DNA of 58,354 nucleotides from Bacillus massiliigorillae (GCF_000380245.2 NZ_HG428741.1:2061375-2119728), one strand, 5' to 3'. Shown: positions 9,516 to 19,294, counted from the first letter of the stretch. The notes: generated from the sequence alone by a model not told the origin. Numbers and translations: made by a program.

Positions 9516-10895
9516 CTATTCATTTCTTTTAATATTTGATATCAAAAATCTATATTTACCAGAAGGTGATGCATTAATTTTTAAAACAAAATCAAACTGA
9601 ACTACACACTTTTCTCCCATAACAATCTTTATTTCTTTTATTATTTTTTCGAGTTCATTATGGTATATTTCAAATGGATTTTCTTGCTTCATGTCTGTTA
9701 ATACGATATTGATTTTTATCAACTCATAATCTTCTTGGATAATTTGAAATTTCCTAATCCAATCTTGATAATAGAATAAGAATTCAAAGTAGACAGCATT
9801 TACAGGCTTATGATCCTTTGTTAAAAATGTATCCGTCACCTTACCTGTTACTTCTTTCAACAATGGCCAGCCGCTACCACATGAACAAAAATCTTCTGCC
9901 CAACACCCCATGTCTTCAATTCTATATCTAATTAAGGGCATACCATAATTCATTAATGATGTAATGACTATTTCTCCGACTTCCCCAGGCTCTGCAGACG
10001 ATCCATCTTCTCGTAATATTTCTACAAAATGTGTCGGAGATGAAATATGAAGACCTTTGTGACGCTCACATTCACAAGCTATATCTCCAACTTCTCGTGA
10101 ACCATATCGATTAAAAACAGGCGCCTTAAATGCTGCTTCAATGACCTCTCTCATATATGGAAATAATGTTCCTGCAGAAACCATAATTGATTTCGGCGAA
10201 AAAACCTGCAGTTTGTTTTTAATTATAAATTGAGCAAGATCAAATATGCTCTCCACATATGCTAAAATCTGTAATGGTTGAAAAGTATTAATTTTTTCTA
10301 CATAACTTAGCATTATTTCGTCTGACATCGAAAATGTATTTAACCACACTTCATTTCGCATCCATTTTCCTACTTGCGACCTCATACTTTCTTTTCCAAC
10401 AAGTAAATCCCTTTCCGATCCCCATAAACGTACTTGTTTGTCACCAATTAATCTTCCTGACCATTTATCGAATAAAATCTTAACGGATTGTTCCCATTCT
10501 CTAACACTCGAATCTTGAATAAAAACTACTGGTTCACCTGTTGATCCACCGGATGTATTTTCATACCAATTTAAAGTTTGAAGGTGATTAGACTTTAACT
10601 GATCAAAATGTTTTCGAATAATTTTTTTTGTTAATATCGGAATAGTTGAGAATTTTCGTAAATCTACAAGACCCTTAGCATCAAATATACTCTTAATTGG
10701 AATATTATCTTGATAATATGGTACATTTTCATATGCATGATTAATTAAATTAGTTAAATGTTTTTGCTGTAATATTTGAACTTGTTGATGCGTTAACCAT
10801 TGTGATTCTTCTAGTTGAGATAAATTTTCTAGCGTATTTCCAGATGAATGAAGTCGTAGTCTAGCCAATTTCTCCTTCGTATTCCCCATACTCAT
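9516..10895 (-). CDS. CapK-type adenylate-forming ligase (phenylacetate-CoA ligase-like)
   Basis: A 459-aa member of the phenylacetate-CoA ligase/coenzyme F390 synthetase superfamily, CapK branch. The AMP-binding loop is ENTSGGSTGEPVVF; an adenylate motif appears in FNRYGSREVGDIACEC and the hinge region in PLIRYRIEDMG. A cysteine-rich patch (CSCGSGWP) is typical of CapK relatives. CapK-type proteins occur in capsule loci with unclear chemistry, presumably activating a carboxylate as adenylate or thioester. The start ATG at 10895 follows AAAGGGGTG. It lies directly after the flippase gene on the same strand. Confidence 0.8.
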   Translation of the reverse strand: MSMGNTKEKLARLRLHSSGNTLENLSQLEESQWLTHQQVQILQQKHLTNLINHAYENVPYYQDNIPIKSIFDAKGLVDLRKFSTIPILTKKIIRKHFDQLKSNHLQTLNWYENTSGGSTGEPVVFIQDSSVREWEQSVKILFDKWSGRLIGDKQVRLWGSERDLLVGKESMRSQVGKWMRNEVWLNTFSMSDEIMLSYVEKINTFQPLQILAYVESIFDLAQFIIKNKLQVFSPKSIMVSAGTLFPYMREVIEAAFKAPVFNRYGSREVGDIACECERHKGLHISSPTHFVEILREDGSSAEPGEVGEIVITSLMNYGMPLIRYRIEDMGCWAEDFCSCGSGWPLLKEVTGKVTDTFLTKDHKPVNAVYFEFLFYYQDWIRKFQIIQEDYELIKINIVLTDMKQENPFEIYHNELEKIIKEIKIVMGEKCVVQFDFVLKINASPSGKYRFLISNIKRNE

Positions 10896-10910
10896 TTGAC
10901 ACCCCTTTTT

Positions 10911-12215
10911 CTAATTAACTAATTCAATTTTCTCTTTTTGCATTTGATACAATTCTATTTTTTTAATTAAAAAGATTACTCCAGCTATTAATAGTAAATT
11001 GAATCCACCAGCTACTATACAAAACAACATAATACCTGTTAAAGCATTGTAGAATTTTAAACCAATAAATAATGCCGCACTTCGAAAGAATAATAAACAA
11101 ACCTCATAAATGAGTAGGTGTTTTTGTAAACCTACTATTTGAGCAACAACAAAAGCAGGGATATTAATAAAACCAAAAAATAACCAAACGACCATCCATT
11201 TCGCATACTCACCCGCTGTATACCATTGATTGCCTAAGATAAGTGAAAAAATTTGTGGTCCAAAGCATATTACAATGATTGCAGGAATAATAGCAATAAG
11301 TGCTAAATAACAGGTTGCTCTTATCATTAATGAACGAATCTTTCCATTCTCGTTGTAATGCTCAGAGGCTTTCTGAAAAAACACATTTCTAATCGACTCA
11401 CCAATCACATCAGCAGGAATTTGAACAAGCTTTAATGATAATGCATAAAATCCAACAACTCCTGGTCCATAAAAAAAAGCCAATAAAAATGGCGGGATAT
11501 TTCTTGAAACTGCATTCAATAATGACTGTGGCACACTATATAAAGGAAAGTTTTTATATTTTCTTGCTAAAACTCCCATTGTATTGTTGTTATTAGCTTG
11601 TAGAATTTCTCGTCTATCATCCTTCCACACTTGATAACCTAATATTATAGATGCCATTAATTGACCTATTATTTGCCCACCAATTAATCCTATACTCCCT
11701 AAGCCAATAAATCCCCCACTTACTTGGGTAGAAACAACAGATACTGAACGACTTAGTTGAGAAGTTGAAAGGCGTTTAAATCGTTTTCTTCTAATACTCC
11801 AATTGTTTAATATTTGATAAAACCCTAAAGCACACACACTAATTGGAACTACCCAAAGCCATGAAGATAGAATCGTAATTCCTAACAGATTTGCAATGAA
11901 ATCGCCAAACAGAAGCATGATGATAAAAACGAGTATAGTCATAGCAATCACAATATATGAAGAAAAAATGGCTACTTTCATTCCATCTTCTTCTTTCTTA
12001 GGTAAAACAATTGCCGTATCATACTGCCAAGTCATTATGACAGATAACACACTTATTATCGATGTATATATCGCGAATATCCCAAACACTTCCGGATTAT
12101 ACAACCGAGAAAGAAGCGGTGAACTTGCAATCATAAGCCCCTGCGCTATAGCTGTTCCAGAAATTAAAACAGCAACATTTTTTAAAAATTCACTCTTTTT
12201 TAACGCACCTAGCAA
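10911..12215 (-). CDS. Polysaccharide flippase (Wzx/MATE-like)
   Basis: A 434-aa membrane protein with about twelve hydrophobic helices, related to Wzx/RfbX-type lipid-linked oligosaccharide flippases. It starts with a polar LGALKKSEFLKNVAVLISGTAIAQG, a common opening in this family. It should translocate undecaprenyl-diphosphate-linked repeat units to the outer face for the polymerase at 8142-9350. The start is TTG at 12215 behind TTAGGTGA. Confidence 0.87.
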   Translation of the reverse strand: MLGALKKSEFLKNVAVLISGTAIAQGLMIASSPLLSRLYNPEVFGIFAIYTSIISVLSVIMTWQYDTAIVLPKKEEDGMKVAIFSSYIVIAMTILVFIIMLLFGDFIANLLGITILSSWLWVVPISVCALGFYQILNNWSIRRKRFKRLSTSQLSRSVSVVSTQVSGGFIGLGSIGLIGGQIIGQLMASIILGYQVWKDDRREILQANNNNTMGVLARKYKNFPLYSVPQSLLNAVSRNIPPFLLAFFYGPGVVGFYALSLKLVQIPADVIGESIRNVFFQKASEHYNENGKIRSLMIRATCYLALIAIIPAIIVICFGPQIFSLILGNQWYTAGEYAKWMVVWLFFGFINIPAFVVAQIVGLQKHLLIYEVCLLFFRSAALFIGLKFYNALTGIMLFCIVAGGFNLLLIAGVIFLIKKIELYQMQKEKIELVN

Positions 12216-12253
12216 TTCGAATCACCTAATTCCAGCTCAATCTATATTATCCA

Positions 12254-13363
12254 TTAAGATAAAGCTTCTTTATAAATAGCTTTCCAATGTTCCATTATTT
12301 GATTCATTTCATATCGCTCTCTCATATACGCTTTTGCATTCTCACCCATATTTAATCTTTCATGAGTAGTTAAACTCATTAATCGATTCATCCCTCCTGC
12401 TAAAGATGTATGACAATCAGGTTTAACTATATAACCCGTTTCAGTATCCAGAACTACTTCTTTGTTTCCACCAACATCTGTGCATACAATTGGTATACCA
12501 ACCGCTGATGCTTCCAATAATACAAGGGGCATTCCTTCCCAGCTTGACGACATCACGTAGCCATCAGCAACATTCATCAAAGCTGATATATTACTTTGAT
12601 ATCCTAGAAAATGAATATATTCCGTTATATTTAGTTTGGCAGCTAACTCTTTCATTTCTTCTAGCAATGGACCTGTACCAGCTAATAGCAATTGAATATT
12701 TCGTTGGGATTCAACAAGAATAGAAAACGCTCGCAACATATTATAATAGTTTTTTTGTACCTCAAATCTCCCTACGGCTAACCATACAAAAGCATCTCCA
12801 ATTTGTAATTGCTCTCTAGTTTTTATACGAAGTTGTTCATTGCTTTGAAACTCTTCCATATCAACACCATTAGGAATAAGCTTTAACTGATTATTTGCAA
12901 AAGCACCTTTTTTAATAAAATACTGCCTTGCTGTTTCACTAATAATTGTATTTGATTGAGAAAGGAAGTTCGTATATTGAAGTATCTTTTCTCTATTGCG
13001 TCCTCCAATATTTAAGTTGTGAATCGTTGTTACAATTTTAATTCTTGGATTAAAGATTTTGATTACTCTAGCTAACACATTTGCATGAAAAAGATGTGAA
13101 TGAACCAAATGTATTTCTTCTTGCTTAACAATTTTATTCAATTTTGTTATGGCTTTAAGTTCCATTTTCCCTCGTTCCATTTGTAAAGAGTATACTTTTA
13201 CCTTTTCGTCCTTTAATTTTTGGCCTACTGGCCCAGGCTCTAACAAAGATACAACAATTGGATGACAGGCTTCTATTTTTTTCAACCTTTTTATCATGTG
13301 ATATACTTGCATTTCTGCACCACCAACATTTAATCCCGTAATTAAAAATAGAATGTTAATCAT
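12254..13363 (-). CDS. Glycosyltransferase family 4
   Basis: A GT4 enzyme with N-terminal MINILFLITGLNVGGAEMQV, acceptor-domain motif HLVHSHLFHANVLAR, donor-domain VGRFEVQKNYYNMLRAF and the EX7E-like SSSWEGMPLVLLEASAVGIP. It adds one sugar to the lipid-linked repeat unit on the cytoplasmic side. The ATG at 13363, behind AGGGGGT, is the start; an in-frame ATG at 13408 touches the upstream stop but has no ribosome site. Confidence 0.88.
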   Translation of the reverse strand: MINILFLITGLNVGGAEMQVYHMIKRLKKIEACHPIVVSLLEPGPVGQKLKDEKVKVYSLQMERGKMELKAITKLNKIVKQEEIHLVHSHLFHANVLARVIKIFNPRIKIVTTIHNLNIGGRNREKILQYTNFLSQSNTIISETARQYFIKKGAFANNQLKLIPNGVDMEEFQSNEQLRIKTREQLQIGDAFVWLAVGRFEVQKNYYNMLRAFSILVESQRNIQLLLAGTGPLLEEMKELAAKLNITEYIHFLGYQSNISALMNVADGYVMSSSWEGMPLVLLEASAVGIPIVCTDVGGNKEVVLDTETGYIVKPDCHTSLAGGMNRLMSLTTHERLNMGENAKAYMRERYEMNQIMEHWKAIYKEALS

Positions 13364-13404
13364 GTTACCCCCTACTCTTATACCCCATCTTTTTTTGCTC
13401 CCAT

Positions 13405-14586
13405 TCAAAATTGTAATTCTTTATCCGAATCTTTTTTCCACAATAATCCTTTTTTCTTCTGAAGCTCTTTATAAATAGTGACTAAGCGCCGTACAACAAT
13501 TTCTTCCGTATAATCTTCTTCAATGACTTTTCTACCATTCCGACCAGATGACTCCCTTTTAGCCGGATCTTCCGATAAATACTCAAAAGCTCTTGCTAAC
13601 AATTTCACATTTTTATACTCCACTAAAATTCCAGTATAATTGTCTTGAACTAATTCCTTTGTTCCTAGCACATTTGTAGCAACTACAGCTTTTGAAAACG
13701 TCATCGCTTCCATGATACATCGTGGGATTCCTTCTTTTATTGATGTTAGTGCAATGATATCCGCCATTTTTATAAATGGATAAATATCATCTTGATACCC
13801 AATTAATTTCACATGATTTTCCAGATGCTTTTTCTTAATTAGTGAAACTATTTCCGCTTTGAGCGGTCCCTCACCTGCAAGTAAACATACAAAGTCATGA
13901 AAATGTTTCTTTAATTCTACTAAACCTTCTATGAGAAAAAGATGATCTTTTACTGGTTCTAATCTAGCTACTACTAAAATAACAACTGTTTGTTTCTCAA
14001 CACTTAAAGATTTTCTTAGTTCCATAGACATTTCGTCTTTGATTTGCAAAAGCTTATCATCTAAACATTGTAAATCTACTCCATTACCTTCGTAATAAAT
14101 AGGCTTTTTAGAATTAAGTTTTCTTAATTCCTTCAGATCTTCTTTATTTTGAGAAGATAAAGCGTCACAGAAATAAGCACCTATTTTTTCTAATAATTTA
14201 TATGTTTTGTACTTCAAAGGTGACTGACCTTCATAGAAAGGGAGACCATGAGATGTATGAATAATAATTGGTACCCTTGATAATTTAGCAGCTAATCTAC
14301 CGATAATACCTGCTTTTGCCGTATGAGTATGAACAATATCATATTTTTCTTTTTTTAAAAGCCGTACCATACGGATAATTGAAATGATATCTTCCAATGG
14401 TTTTATTTCGCGATTCATCTTAACAAATTGTAGAGTAATATCTAGATTTTCAAGAGTATTCTCATCATATCCGTCATTAGAAGATATTAAATGTACGTCA
14501 TACCCTTTTTGAGATAATAATTGTAATTTCCCAAGTAAAATGCCATAACTATAGCTACTAGTACAAATATGAGCAATTTTTTGCAT
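13405..14586 (-). CDS. Glycosyltransferase family 4
   Basis: A GT4 enzyme. The N-terminal domain has MQKIAHICTSSYSYGILLGK and DIVHTHTAKAGIIGRLAAK, a segment typical of the GT4 group found in eps/capsule loci. The donor domain has VARLEPVKDHLFLIEG and ALTSIKEGIPRCIMEAMTFSKAVV. The start is ATG 14586 behind AAGGAG; this start lies just before the epimerase stop (14600). It is one of three family 4 transferases in the locus, so the repeat unit probably has at least four sugars counting the initiating one. Confidence 0.88.
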   Translation of the reverse strand: MQKIAHICTSSYSYGILLGKLQLLSQKGYDVHLISSNDGYDENTLENLDITLQFVKMNREIKPLEDIISIIRMVRLLKKEKYDIVHTHTAKAGIIGRLAAKLSRVPIIIHTSHGLPFYEGQSPLKYKTYKLLEKIGAYFCDALSSQNKEDLKELRKLNSKKPIYYEGNGVDLQCLDDKLLQIKDEMSMELRKSLSVEKQTVVILVVARLEPVKDHLFLIEGLVELKKHFHDFVCLLAGEGPLKAEIVSLIKKKHLENHVKLIGYQDDIYPFIKMADIIALTSIKEGIPRCIMEAMTFSKAVVATNVLGTKELVQDNYTGILVEYKNVKLLARAFEYLSEDPAKRESSGRNGRKVIEEDYTEEIVVRRLVTIYKELQKKKGLLWKKDSDKELQF

Positions 14587-14599
14587 TATTAACCGCTCC

Positions 14600-15619
14600 T
14601 TAGCTTTGCACATTAATTCCATAATAAGATTGATACCAGTCAATAAATGTCTTCAAACCTTGCTCGATTGTCACCTTTGGTTGGAAATCAATTGTTGCTT
14701 GTAAATCATCAATATCCGCATAGGTTTCTACTACATCTCCCGCTTGCATTGGCTGCAAATCAATCACTGCTTTTTTTCCGATTAGTTGCTCGATCGTTTC
14801 TATAAATCTAATTAATTCTACCGGCTTATTGTTGCCAAGATTATATACTTTATAAGGAGCATGACTTGAACTTGGATGAGGCATTAAGCTATCCCAATCT
14901 TCGTTTTTTTGAGGCATGTGATTTAATAGGTGGTATATTCCTTCGACTATATCGTCAATATACGTAAAATCTCTTTTCATAAGCCCCTTATTAAATACTG
15001 AGATTGCTTTTCCTTCCATGATATTTTTCGTAAACATAAAATAAGCCATATCAGGTCTACCCCATGGTCCATATACAGTAAAGAAACGCAGACCAGTCGT
15101 TGGTATTCCATAAAGATGGCTGTAGGCGTGTGCCATTAATTCATTTGATTTTTTTGTAGCTGCATATAGACTAACTGGATGATTCGTACCATCATTTGTC
15201 GAAAACGGTATTTTAGTATTCGCACCGTATACCGAACTCGATGAAGCGTATATAAGATGGTTCACCTTCCAATATCTACACATTTCTAAAATAGTTGCAA
15301 ACCCCACTAGATTAGAATGTATATAAGCATCCGGCTTCGTAATGCTATAGCGAACCCCAGCCTGTGCAGCTAAATGAATGACAATTTGGATGGAATTATG
15401 TTGAAATATATTCATCATATAGTTACGATCAGCAATATCACCTTCAAGAAAAGTAAATGATTGATATTTTTGTAACTCCTTAATCCTATCTTTCTTCAGA
15501 TTTACATCATAGTAGTCATTTATATTATCAATCCCAAATACTTCCAAATTATTTTGAAGTAATTTTTTAGCAGTATGCATACCAATAAACCCAGCAACAC
15601 CTGTTACTAAGATGGCCAA
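14600..15619 (-). CDS. UDP-glucuronate 4-epimerase (NAD-dependent)
   Basis: An extended short-chain dehydrogenase converting UDP-glucuronate to UDP-galacturonate (LpsL/CapI-type). The NAD-binding TGVAGFIG is followed by the subfamily mark NINDYYDVNLKKDR, the SSSSVYG serine site, and YAATKKSNE holding the catalytic tyrosine and lysine. The motif GLRFFTVYGPWGRPDMA is characteristic of glucuronate epimerases. The start is TTG at 15619 after AGAGGGA. It lies immediately downstream of UDP-glucose dehydrogenase, which makes its substrate, so the polymer is expected to contain galacturonate or glucuronate. Confidence 0.9.
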   Translation of the reverse strand: MAILVTGVAGFIGMHTAKKLLQNNLEVFGIDNINDYYDVNLKKDRIKELQKYQSFTFLEGDIADRNYMMNIFQHNSIQIVIHLAAQAGVRYSITKPDAYIHSNLVGFATILEMCRYWKVNHLIYASSSSVYGANTKIPFSTNDGTNHPVSLYAATKKSNELMAHAYSHLYGIPTTGLRFFTVYGPWGRPDMAYFMFTKNIMEGKAISVFNKGLMKRDFTYIDDIVEGIYHLLNHMPQKNEDWDSLMPHPSSSHAPYKVYNLGNNKPVELIRFIETIEQLIGKKAVIDLQPMQAGDVVETYADIDDLQATIDFQPKVTIEQGLKTFIDWYQSYYGINVQS

Positions 15620-15680
15620 TCAGATCCCTCTTTTCTCTACTATCTATAAAAAACGCTAATATCTTTCAGACTTTTTTGCT

Positions 15681-17018
15681 CTATCGTTCTAAAAATAATG
15701 TAGTATCCATATAAGCATTAATAATTGGTCGGCCAATCGAATGGTACTCAATGTTATGTTTTTTCACCCTTTTTAGATCATAGCAGTTTCTTCCATCGAA
15801 AATAATTGGCTTGTTCATTAACTCAACATAAATCTGTAAATCCATATCTTTAAACTCTTCCCACTCAGTAAGAATAAGAACTGCATCTGAACCGTTTATT
15901 GCTTCTTCTTTTGTTGATACTAACCTTACCTCGTTAGGCAAAACAGCTTTTGCGTTTTCATTAGCAATTGGATCATAAGCTACTACGTTTGCCCCCAATT
16001 CTATGAGTTGTTCAGCTATCTTAATTGATGGTGCTTCCCTTATATCGCTCGTATTAGGCTTGAAAGATAAACCAAGTACAGCAATATGTTGCCCTTTAAT
16101 CTCTTGTAATGTGGAAACTACCTTTTGTACTAATAACTTTTGCTGTTTATTATTCACATTAATAACAGACTTTAATAAATCAAAATCATGCTCCACATCC
16201 GAAGCAATATGCACTAAGGCTCTTGTATCTTTCGGAAAACATGATCCACCATAACCGATTCCAGCGTTCAAGAAGGCATGACCAATCCTTTTATCAAATC
16301 CCATTCCATTTGCAACATCCTCTACATTGGCTCCTACTTTTTCACATATATTAGAGATTTCGTTAATAAAACTAATCTTTGTTGCCAAAAAAGCATTTGA
16401 AGCATATTTAATCATCTCAGCTGTCGATGGATCTGTAATGAACGCTTGCGTATTAAATTTTTTATACATGGCTGATAAAGTTCGTGCCGCTCGTTCACTA
16501 TTAGTACCAATTACTATACGGTCAGAATAAAATGTATCGTAAACCGCCGAACCTTCTCGAAGAAATTCAGGATTAGAAACCATATCAAAATGGACATTAC
16601 TTATAAGATTTTCTTGAATATATCTTTGTATTTTTGAATTCGTACCTACCGGAACTGTACTCTTTATCACAATTATTCCATCATTTACAATACTTTTAGC
16701 TATATCTAAAGCTGTTTGATAAATAGAATCTAAATTTGCTGATCCATCTTGCTTCGGTGGTGTTCCTACGGCTATAATGATGACTTCCGTGTTCTTATAG
16801 CTATCTTTATGATTCGTTGTAAAATGTAATCTCCCCAATGCTATATTTTTTTGAAGTAATTCTTCTAAGCCTGTTTCATAAATAGGGGAGAGTCCATTTT
16901 GTAATTGATTAATTTTCTCTTTATCTATATCAACGCAAGTAACTTTATGACCAATATGTGATAGACAAACCGCTGTCACTAATCCAACATACCCACAACC
17001 AACTACTGTAATTTCCAT
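15681..17018 (-). CDS. ugd: UDP-glucose 6-dehydrogenase
   Basis: Oxidises UDP-glucose to UDP-glucuronate with two NAD+. The N-terminal Rossmann fold opens MEITVVGCGYVGLVTA; the catalytic cysteine is C260 in GYGGSCFPKDTRAL; the C-terminal UDP-binding domain follows. At 445 aa it is full length. It follows Wzz, kinase and phosphatase genes in the exact order of the Bacillus subtilis ywqC-D-E-F set, where the kinase YwqD phosphorylates and activates the dehydrogenase YwqF and YwqE removes the phosphate. The same control is likely here. The ATG follows GAGGTGG. Confidence 0.94.
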   Translation of the reverse strand: MEITVVGCGYVGLVTAVCLSHIGHKVTCVDIDKEKINQLQNGLSPIYETGLEELLQKNIALGRLHFTTNHKDSYKNTEVIIIAVGTPPKQDGSANLDSIYQTALDIAKSIVNDGIIVIKSTVPVGTNSKIQRYIQENLISNVHFDMVSNPEFLREGSAVYDTFYSDRIVIGTNSERAARTLSAMYKKFNTQAFITDPSTAEMIKYASNAFLATKISFINEISNICEKVGANVEDVANGMGFDKRIGHAFLNAGIGYGGSCFPKDTRALVHIASDVEHDFDLLKSVINVNNKQQKLLVQKVVSTLQEIKGQHIAVLGLSFKPNTSDIREAPSIKIAEQLIELGANVVAYDPIANENAKAVLPNEVRLVSTKEEAINGSDAVLILTEWEEFKDMDLQIYVELMNKPIIFDGRNCYDLKRVKKHNIEYHSIGRPIINAYMDTTLFLER

Positions 17019-17056
17019 TAATCCACCTCATTTGCTTTCTTTTCATAACAAGCCTT

Positions 17057-17821
17057 TTAAAATATCCCCAATACCCTTTTGCGAATTGGTTGTGGTACCT
17101 CCCACTTAATATTTTCACTTCTCACGAGCAAATGAGCATTTTCCTGAAAAAAATTTGTTTGTTCTATCCCAAATTTTTTTGTGATTGTGTAAAATGCGTT
17201 TTGGAGAAAAAAACCTCTTTTCTGGGTGTTATGTGCATCATTCGCAATGAAGTGAGCTAGATGATGCCCTATAATTTGCTCTGTGAATTTTTTTACATTT
17301 TTACCGAAATGCCCTATAATGCTACCTGCAGTAATTTGGGTTAGCGTTCCCATCTTCACTAAATCAAATAGTATACTTGGATTCTCATACAATCTTCTAT
17401 TTCTCTCTGGATGTACAAGTATCGGAACAATCTCTTTTACTAACAGTTCGTAAATAACATCCATCGTATAAGTAGGTATATAGTTTGAAGGCAGTTCTAA
17501 TAATAAATATTTACCGCGATGATCTAAAGTAAGTATGTCATTTCTTTCAACCGATTGAAGTAATTCCCGATGAATTCGGACTTCTTGACCAAGATGTATG
17601 ATAAGAGGAATATTGTACAGTTGTAATTGTTCCTGAAACATACGTACACTTTCTATAATAGTAATCTTCGGATTATCATAACGTTCATTCATATGGTGTG
17701 GTGTAGCATATAGATGAGTAATTCCAGATTTCACAGCAGATATAGCCATATTTAAGGACTGTTCCATTTCTTTAGGACCATCATCTATACCAGGTAATAT
17801 GTGACAATGAATATCAACCAG
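17057..17821 (-). CDS. ywqE: Tyrosine-protein phosphatase, CpsB/YwqE type (PHP family), apparent CTG start
   Basis: A manganese-dependent PHP-fold phosphotyrosine phosphatase that removes phosphate from the kinase encoded just upstream and from its target dehydrogenase. The first in-frame ATG (17767) would cut off the metal-binding HxH motif. Reading upstream in frame gives V-D-I-H-C-H-I-L-P-G-I-D-D-G, the invariant family N-terminus, bounded by a TAG two codons before it. The only fitting start is a CTG at 17821, eight bases after GGGGG. That gives 254 aa, the usual family length. Other metal ligands can be seen in LGQEVRIH, PERNRRLY and ANDAHNTQKRGF. The non-canonical start is an inference from frame and motif. 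Confidence 0.88.
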   Translation of the reverse strand: MVDIHCHILPGIDDGPKEMEQSLNMAISAVKSGITHLYATPHHMNERYDNPKITIIESVRMFQEQLQLYNIPLIIHLGQEVRIHRELLQSVERNDILTLDHRGKYLLLELPSNYIPTYTMDVIYELLVKEIVPILVHPERNRRLYENPSILFDLVKMGTLTQITAGSIIGHFGKNVKKFTEQIIGHHLAHFIANDAHNTQKRGFFLQNAFYTITKKFGIEQTNFFQENAHLLVRSENIKWEVPQPIRKRVLGIF

Positions 17822-17857
17822 CTTCTATGCCCCCTTGTTTGCAACAAATAATTGCTA

Positions 17858-18541
17858 TTATTGATAATAGTACATATTCTCTGATGTCTTTTCTCCATTA
17901 AGTACTACTCCAAGTATATTTCCTTTTACATTTTCTAATATTTTTTTTGCTTTTAGAGCACTATCTTTGCGAGTTTTCCCACTGTTCACTACCATTACGA
18001 CACCGTCACTCTTTGCAGCCATAATTTGTGGATCAGATACAGCTAGAACAGGTGGAGCATCGAATATTACATATTCATATTTACTTTTTAAATCATCCAT
18101 TATGGTAGCCATTGACTTTGAATTTAATAGTTCTGAAGGATTTGGTGGTATTGGTCCACTTGGAAGAATATCAAGGTTAGGAATAAAAGTCTTAACAATG
18201 GCGGTATCTAAATAGATAGCTCTTGTAATAGCATTTGTAAGCCCGTTCATATTACTAATATTAAATGTATAATGAATTGAAGGCTTTCTTAGATCCGTAT
18301 CAACCAGTAATGTTGCTTTTCCTTGTTGCGCAAGCACAATAGCTAAGTTTGCCGCCGTTGTAGATTTACCATCAGATGGTTCAGGTGAAGTTACTACGAT
18401 TGATTTTATTTCTCGATCAACCGATGAGAAAAGAATGTTATAGCAAATAAATCGATACTGTTCAGTAACAGGTAACTTAGGAAAACTATATGCTACCAAC
18501 TTCACTGCTTTTTTATGTTTTGCTCTTGATTTACGACTCAA
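17858..18541 (-). CDS. ywqD: Bacterial tyrosine kinase, CpsD/YwqD type
   Basis: A cytoplasmic BY-kinase. It has Walker A TSPEPSDGKST, Walker A' LLVDTDLRKPS and Walker B YVIFDAPPV, and ends in a short tyrosine cluster (MYYYQ) that is the autophosphorylation site in this family. It needs the membrane modulator encoded just upstream for activity and is opposed by the phosphatase downstream. The start is read as TTG at 18541, eight bases after AAGGAG; a GTG at 18550 directly abuts that site and is less likely. The reading frame overlaps the end of the modulator gene. Confidence 0.9.
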   Translation of the reverse strand: MSRKSRAKHKKAVKLVAYSFPKLPVTEQYRFICYNILFSSVDREIKSIVVTSPEPSDGKSTTAANLAIVLAQQGKATLLVDTDLRKPSIHYTFNISNMNGLTNAITRAIYLDTAIVKTFIPNLDILPSGPIPPNPSELLNSKSMATIMDDLKSKYEYVIFDAPPVLAVSDPQIMAAKSDGVVMVVNSGKTRKDSALKAKKILENVKGNILGVVLNGEKTSENMYYYQ

Positions 18542-19262
18542 GCGTTTCACTCCTTCTCTGCTTTACTGATAGTTCTTTTGGCATTTTACTATTTTTAAAG
18601 TTTTGAATAGTCCCTAGTACAGGTAAAGCAAGAATAGCCTCTATATCTTGAGTATTTTTGATTGTTTTATCCATAGATTCTTTTAAAAAAGCCCATCCAA
18701 CTCCAATCATTCCTCCAACTACAAGCGCAACAGCAATATTTAGGTATGGATTTGGTTTTATTGGTATAGGAGTTTCTTCGTATTCAGCTCTTGCTAGAAT
18801 GCTAACATTATCAACATTCATAATTTGTGAGATTTCCTGCTGAAACGTATCTGATATTGAATTGGCAATGTCAACTGCCTGCTCTGCATTTTGACTTTCA
18901 ACTGTTAATGAGAAAACTTGAGAATTATCTTGACTGTTGATTGAAATACTATGATTAAGCTCGTCAATACTTTGTTGAAGATTTAAATTCTCTTTTACTT
19001 TTTCTAAAATGATTGGACTTTTAATAATCACACTATACGTATTAATTAAATCAACATTACTTCTAAGTTGTGTTACATCAATTTGATTATCGCTATTCTT
19101 TTGATTCACCAACATTTGAGTAGATGCTTGATAGACTGGCTTAAGCACATAATAAGAAATGCCACCACTAATGGACCCAGTAACTAACATCGAAATTATA
19201 ATAAGCTTCCAACGTTTTCTGATTATTAAAAAAACATCTTTTAGACTAATTGTTTCTTCCAT
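18531..19262 (-). CDS. ywqC: Wzz/CpsC/YwqC-type chain-length and kinase modulator
   Basis: A membrane protein with two transmembrane segments (about residues 17-39 and 175-193) around an extracellular domain, as in Wzz/YveK/CpsC proteins. The N-terminal SLKDVFLIIRKRWKLI and the proline-containing PIPIKPNPYLNIAVALVVGG before the second helix are typical. It activates the separate kinase encoded next and helps to set polymer length. The ATG follows GGAGGGAC, and the gene begins 33 bases after the stop of the SinR-like gene. In this class the kinase is a separate protein, unlike fused proteobacterial Wzc. Confidence 0.9.
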   Translation of the reverse strand: MEETISLKDVFLIIRKRWKLIIISMLVTGSISGGISYYVLKPVYQASTQMLVNQKNSDNQIDVTQLRSNVDLINTYSVIIKSPIILEKVKENLNLQQSIDELNHSISINSQDNSQVFSLTVESQNAEQAVDIANSISDTFQQEISQIMNVDNVSILARAEYEETPIPIKPNPYLNIAVALVVGGMIGVGWAFLKESMDKTIKNTQDIEAILALPVLGTIQNFKNSKMPKELSVKQRRSETLES

Positions 19263-19294
19263 TTTGTCCCTCCGGCAACGGTCACATCTTTATT

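Noticed and set aside
11896..12279. A 127-aa plus-strand reading frame
   Set aside because: It lies antisense to the flippase gene; the frame is open only because the complementary helices are rich in hydrophobic codons.
17057..17767. Accepting ATG 17767 as start of the phosphatase
   Set aside because: It removes the HxH metal motif that is open in frame upstream.
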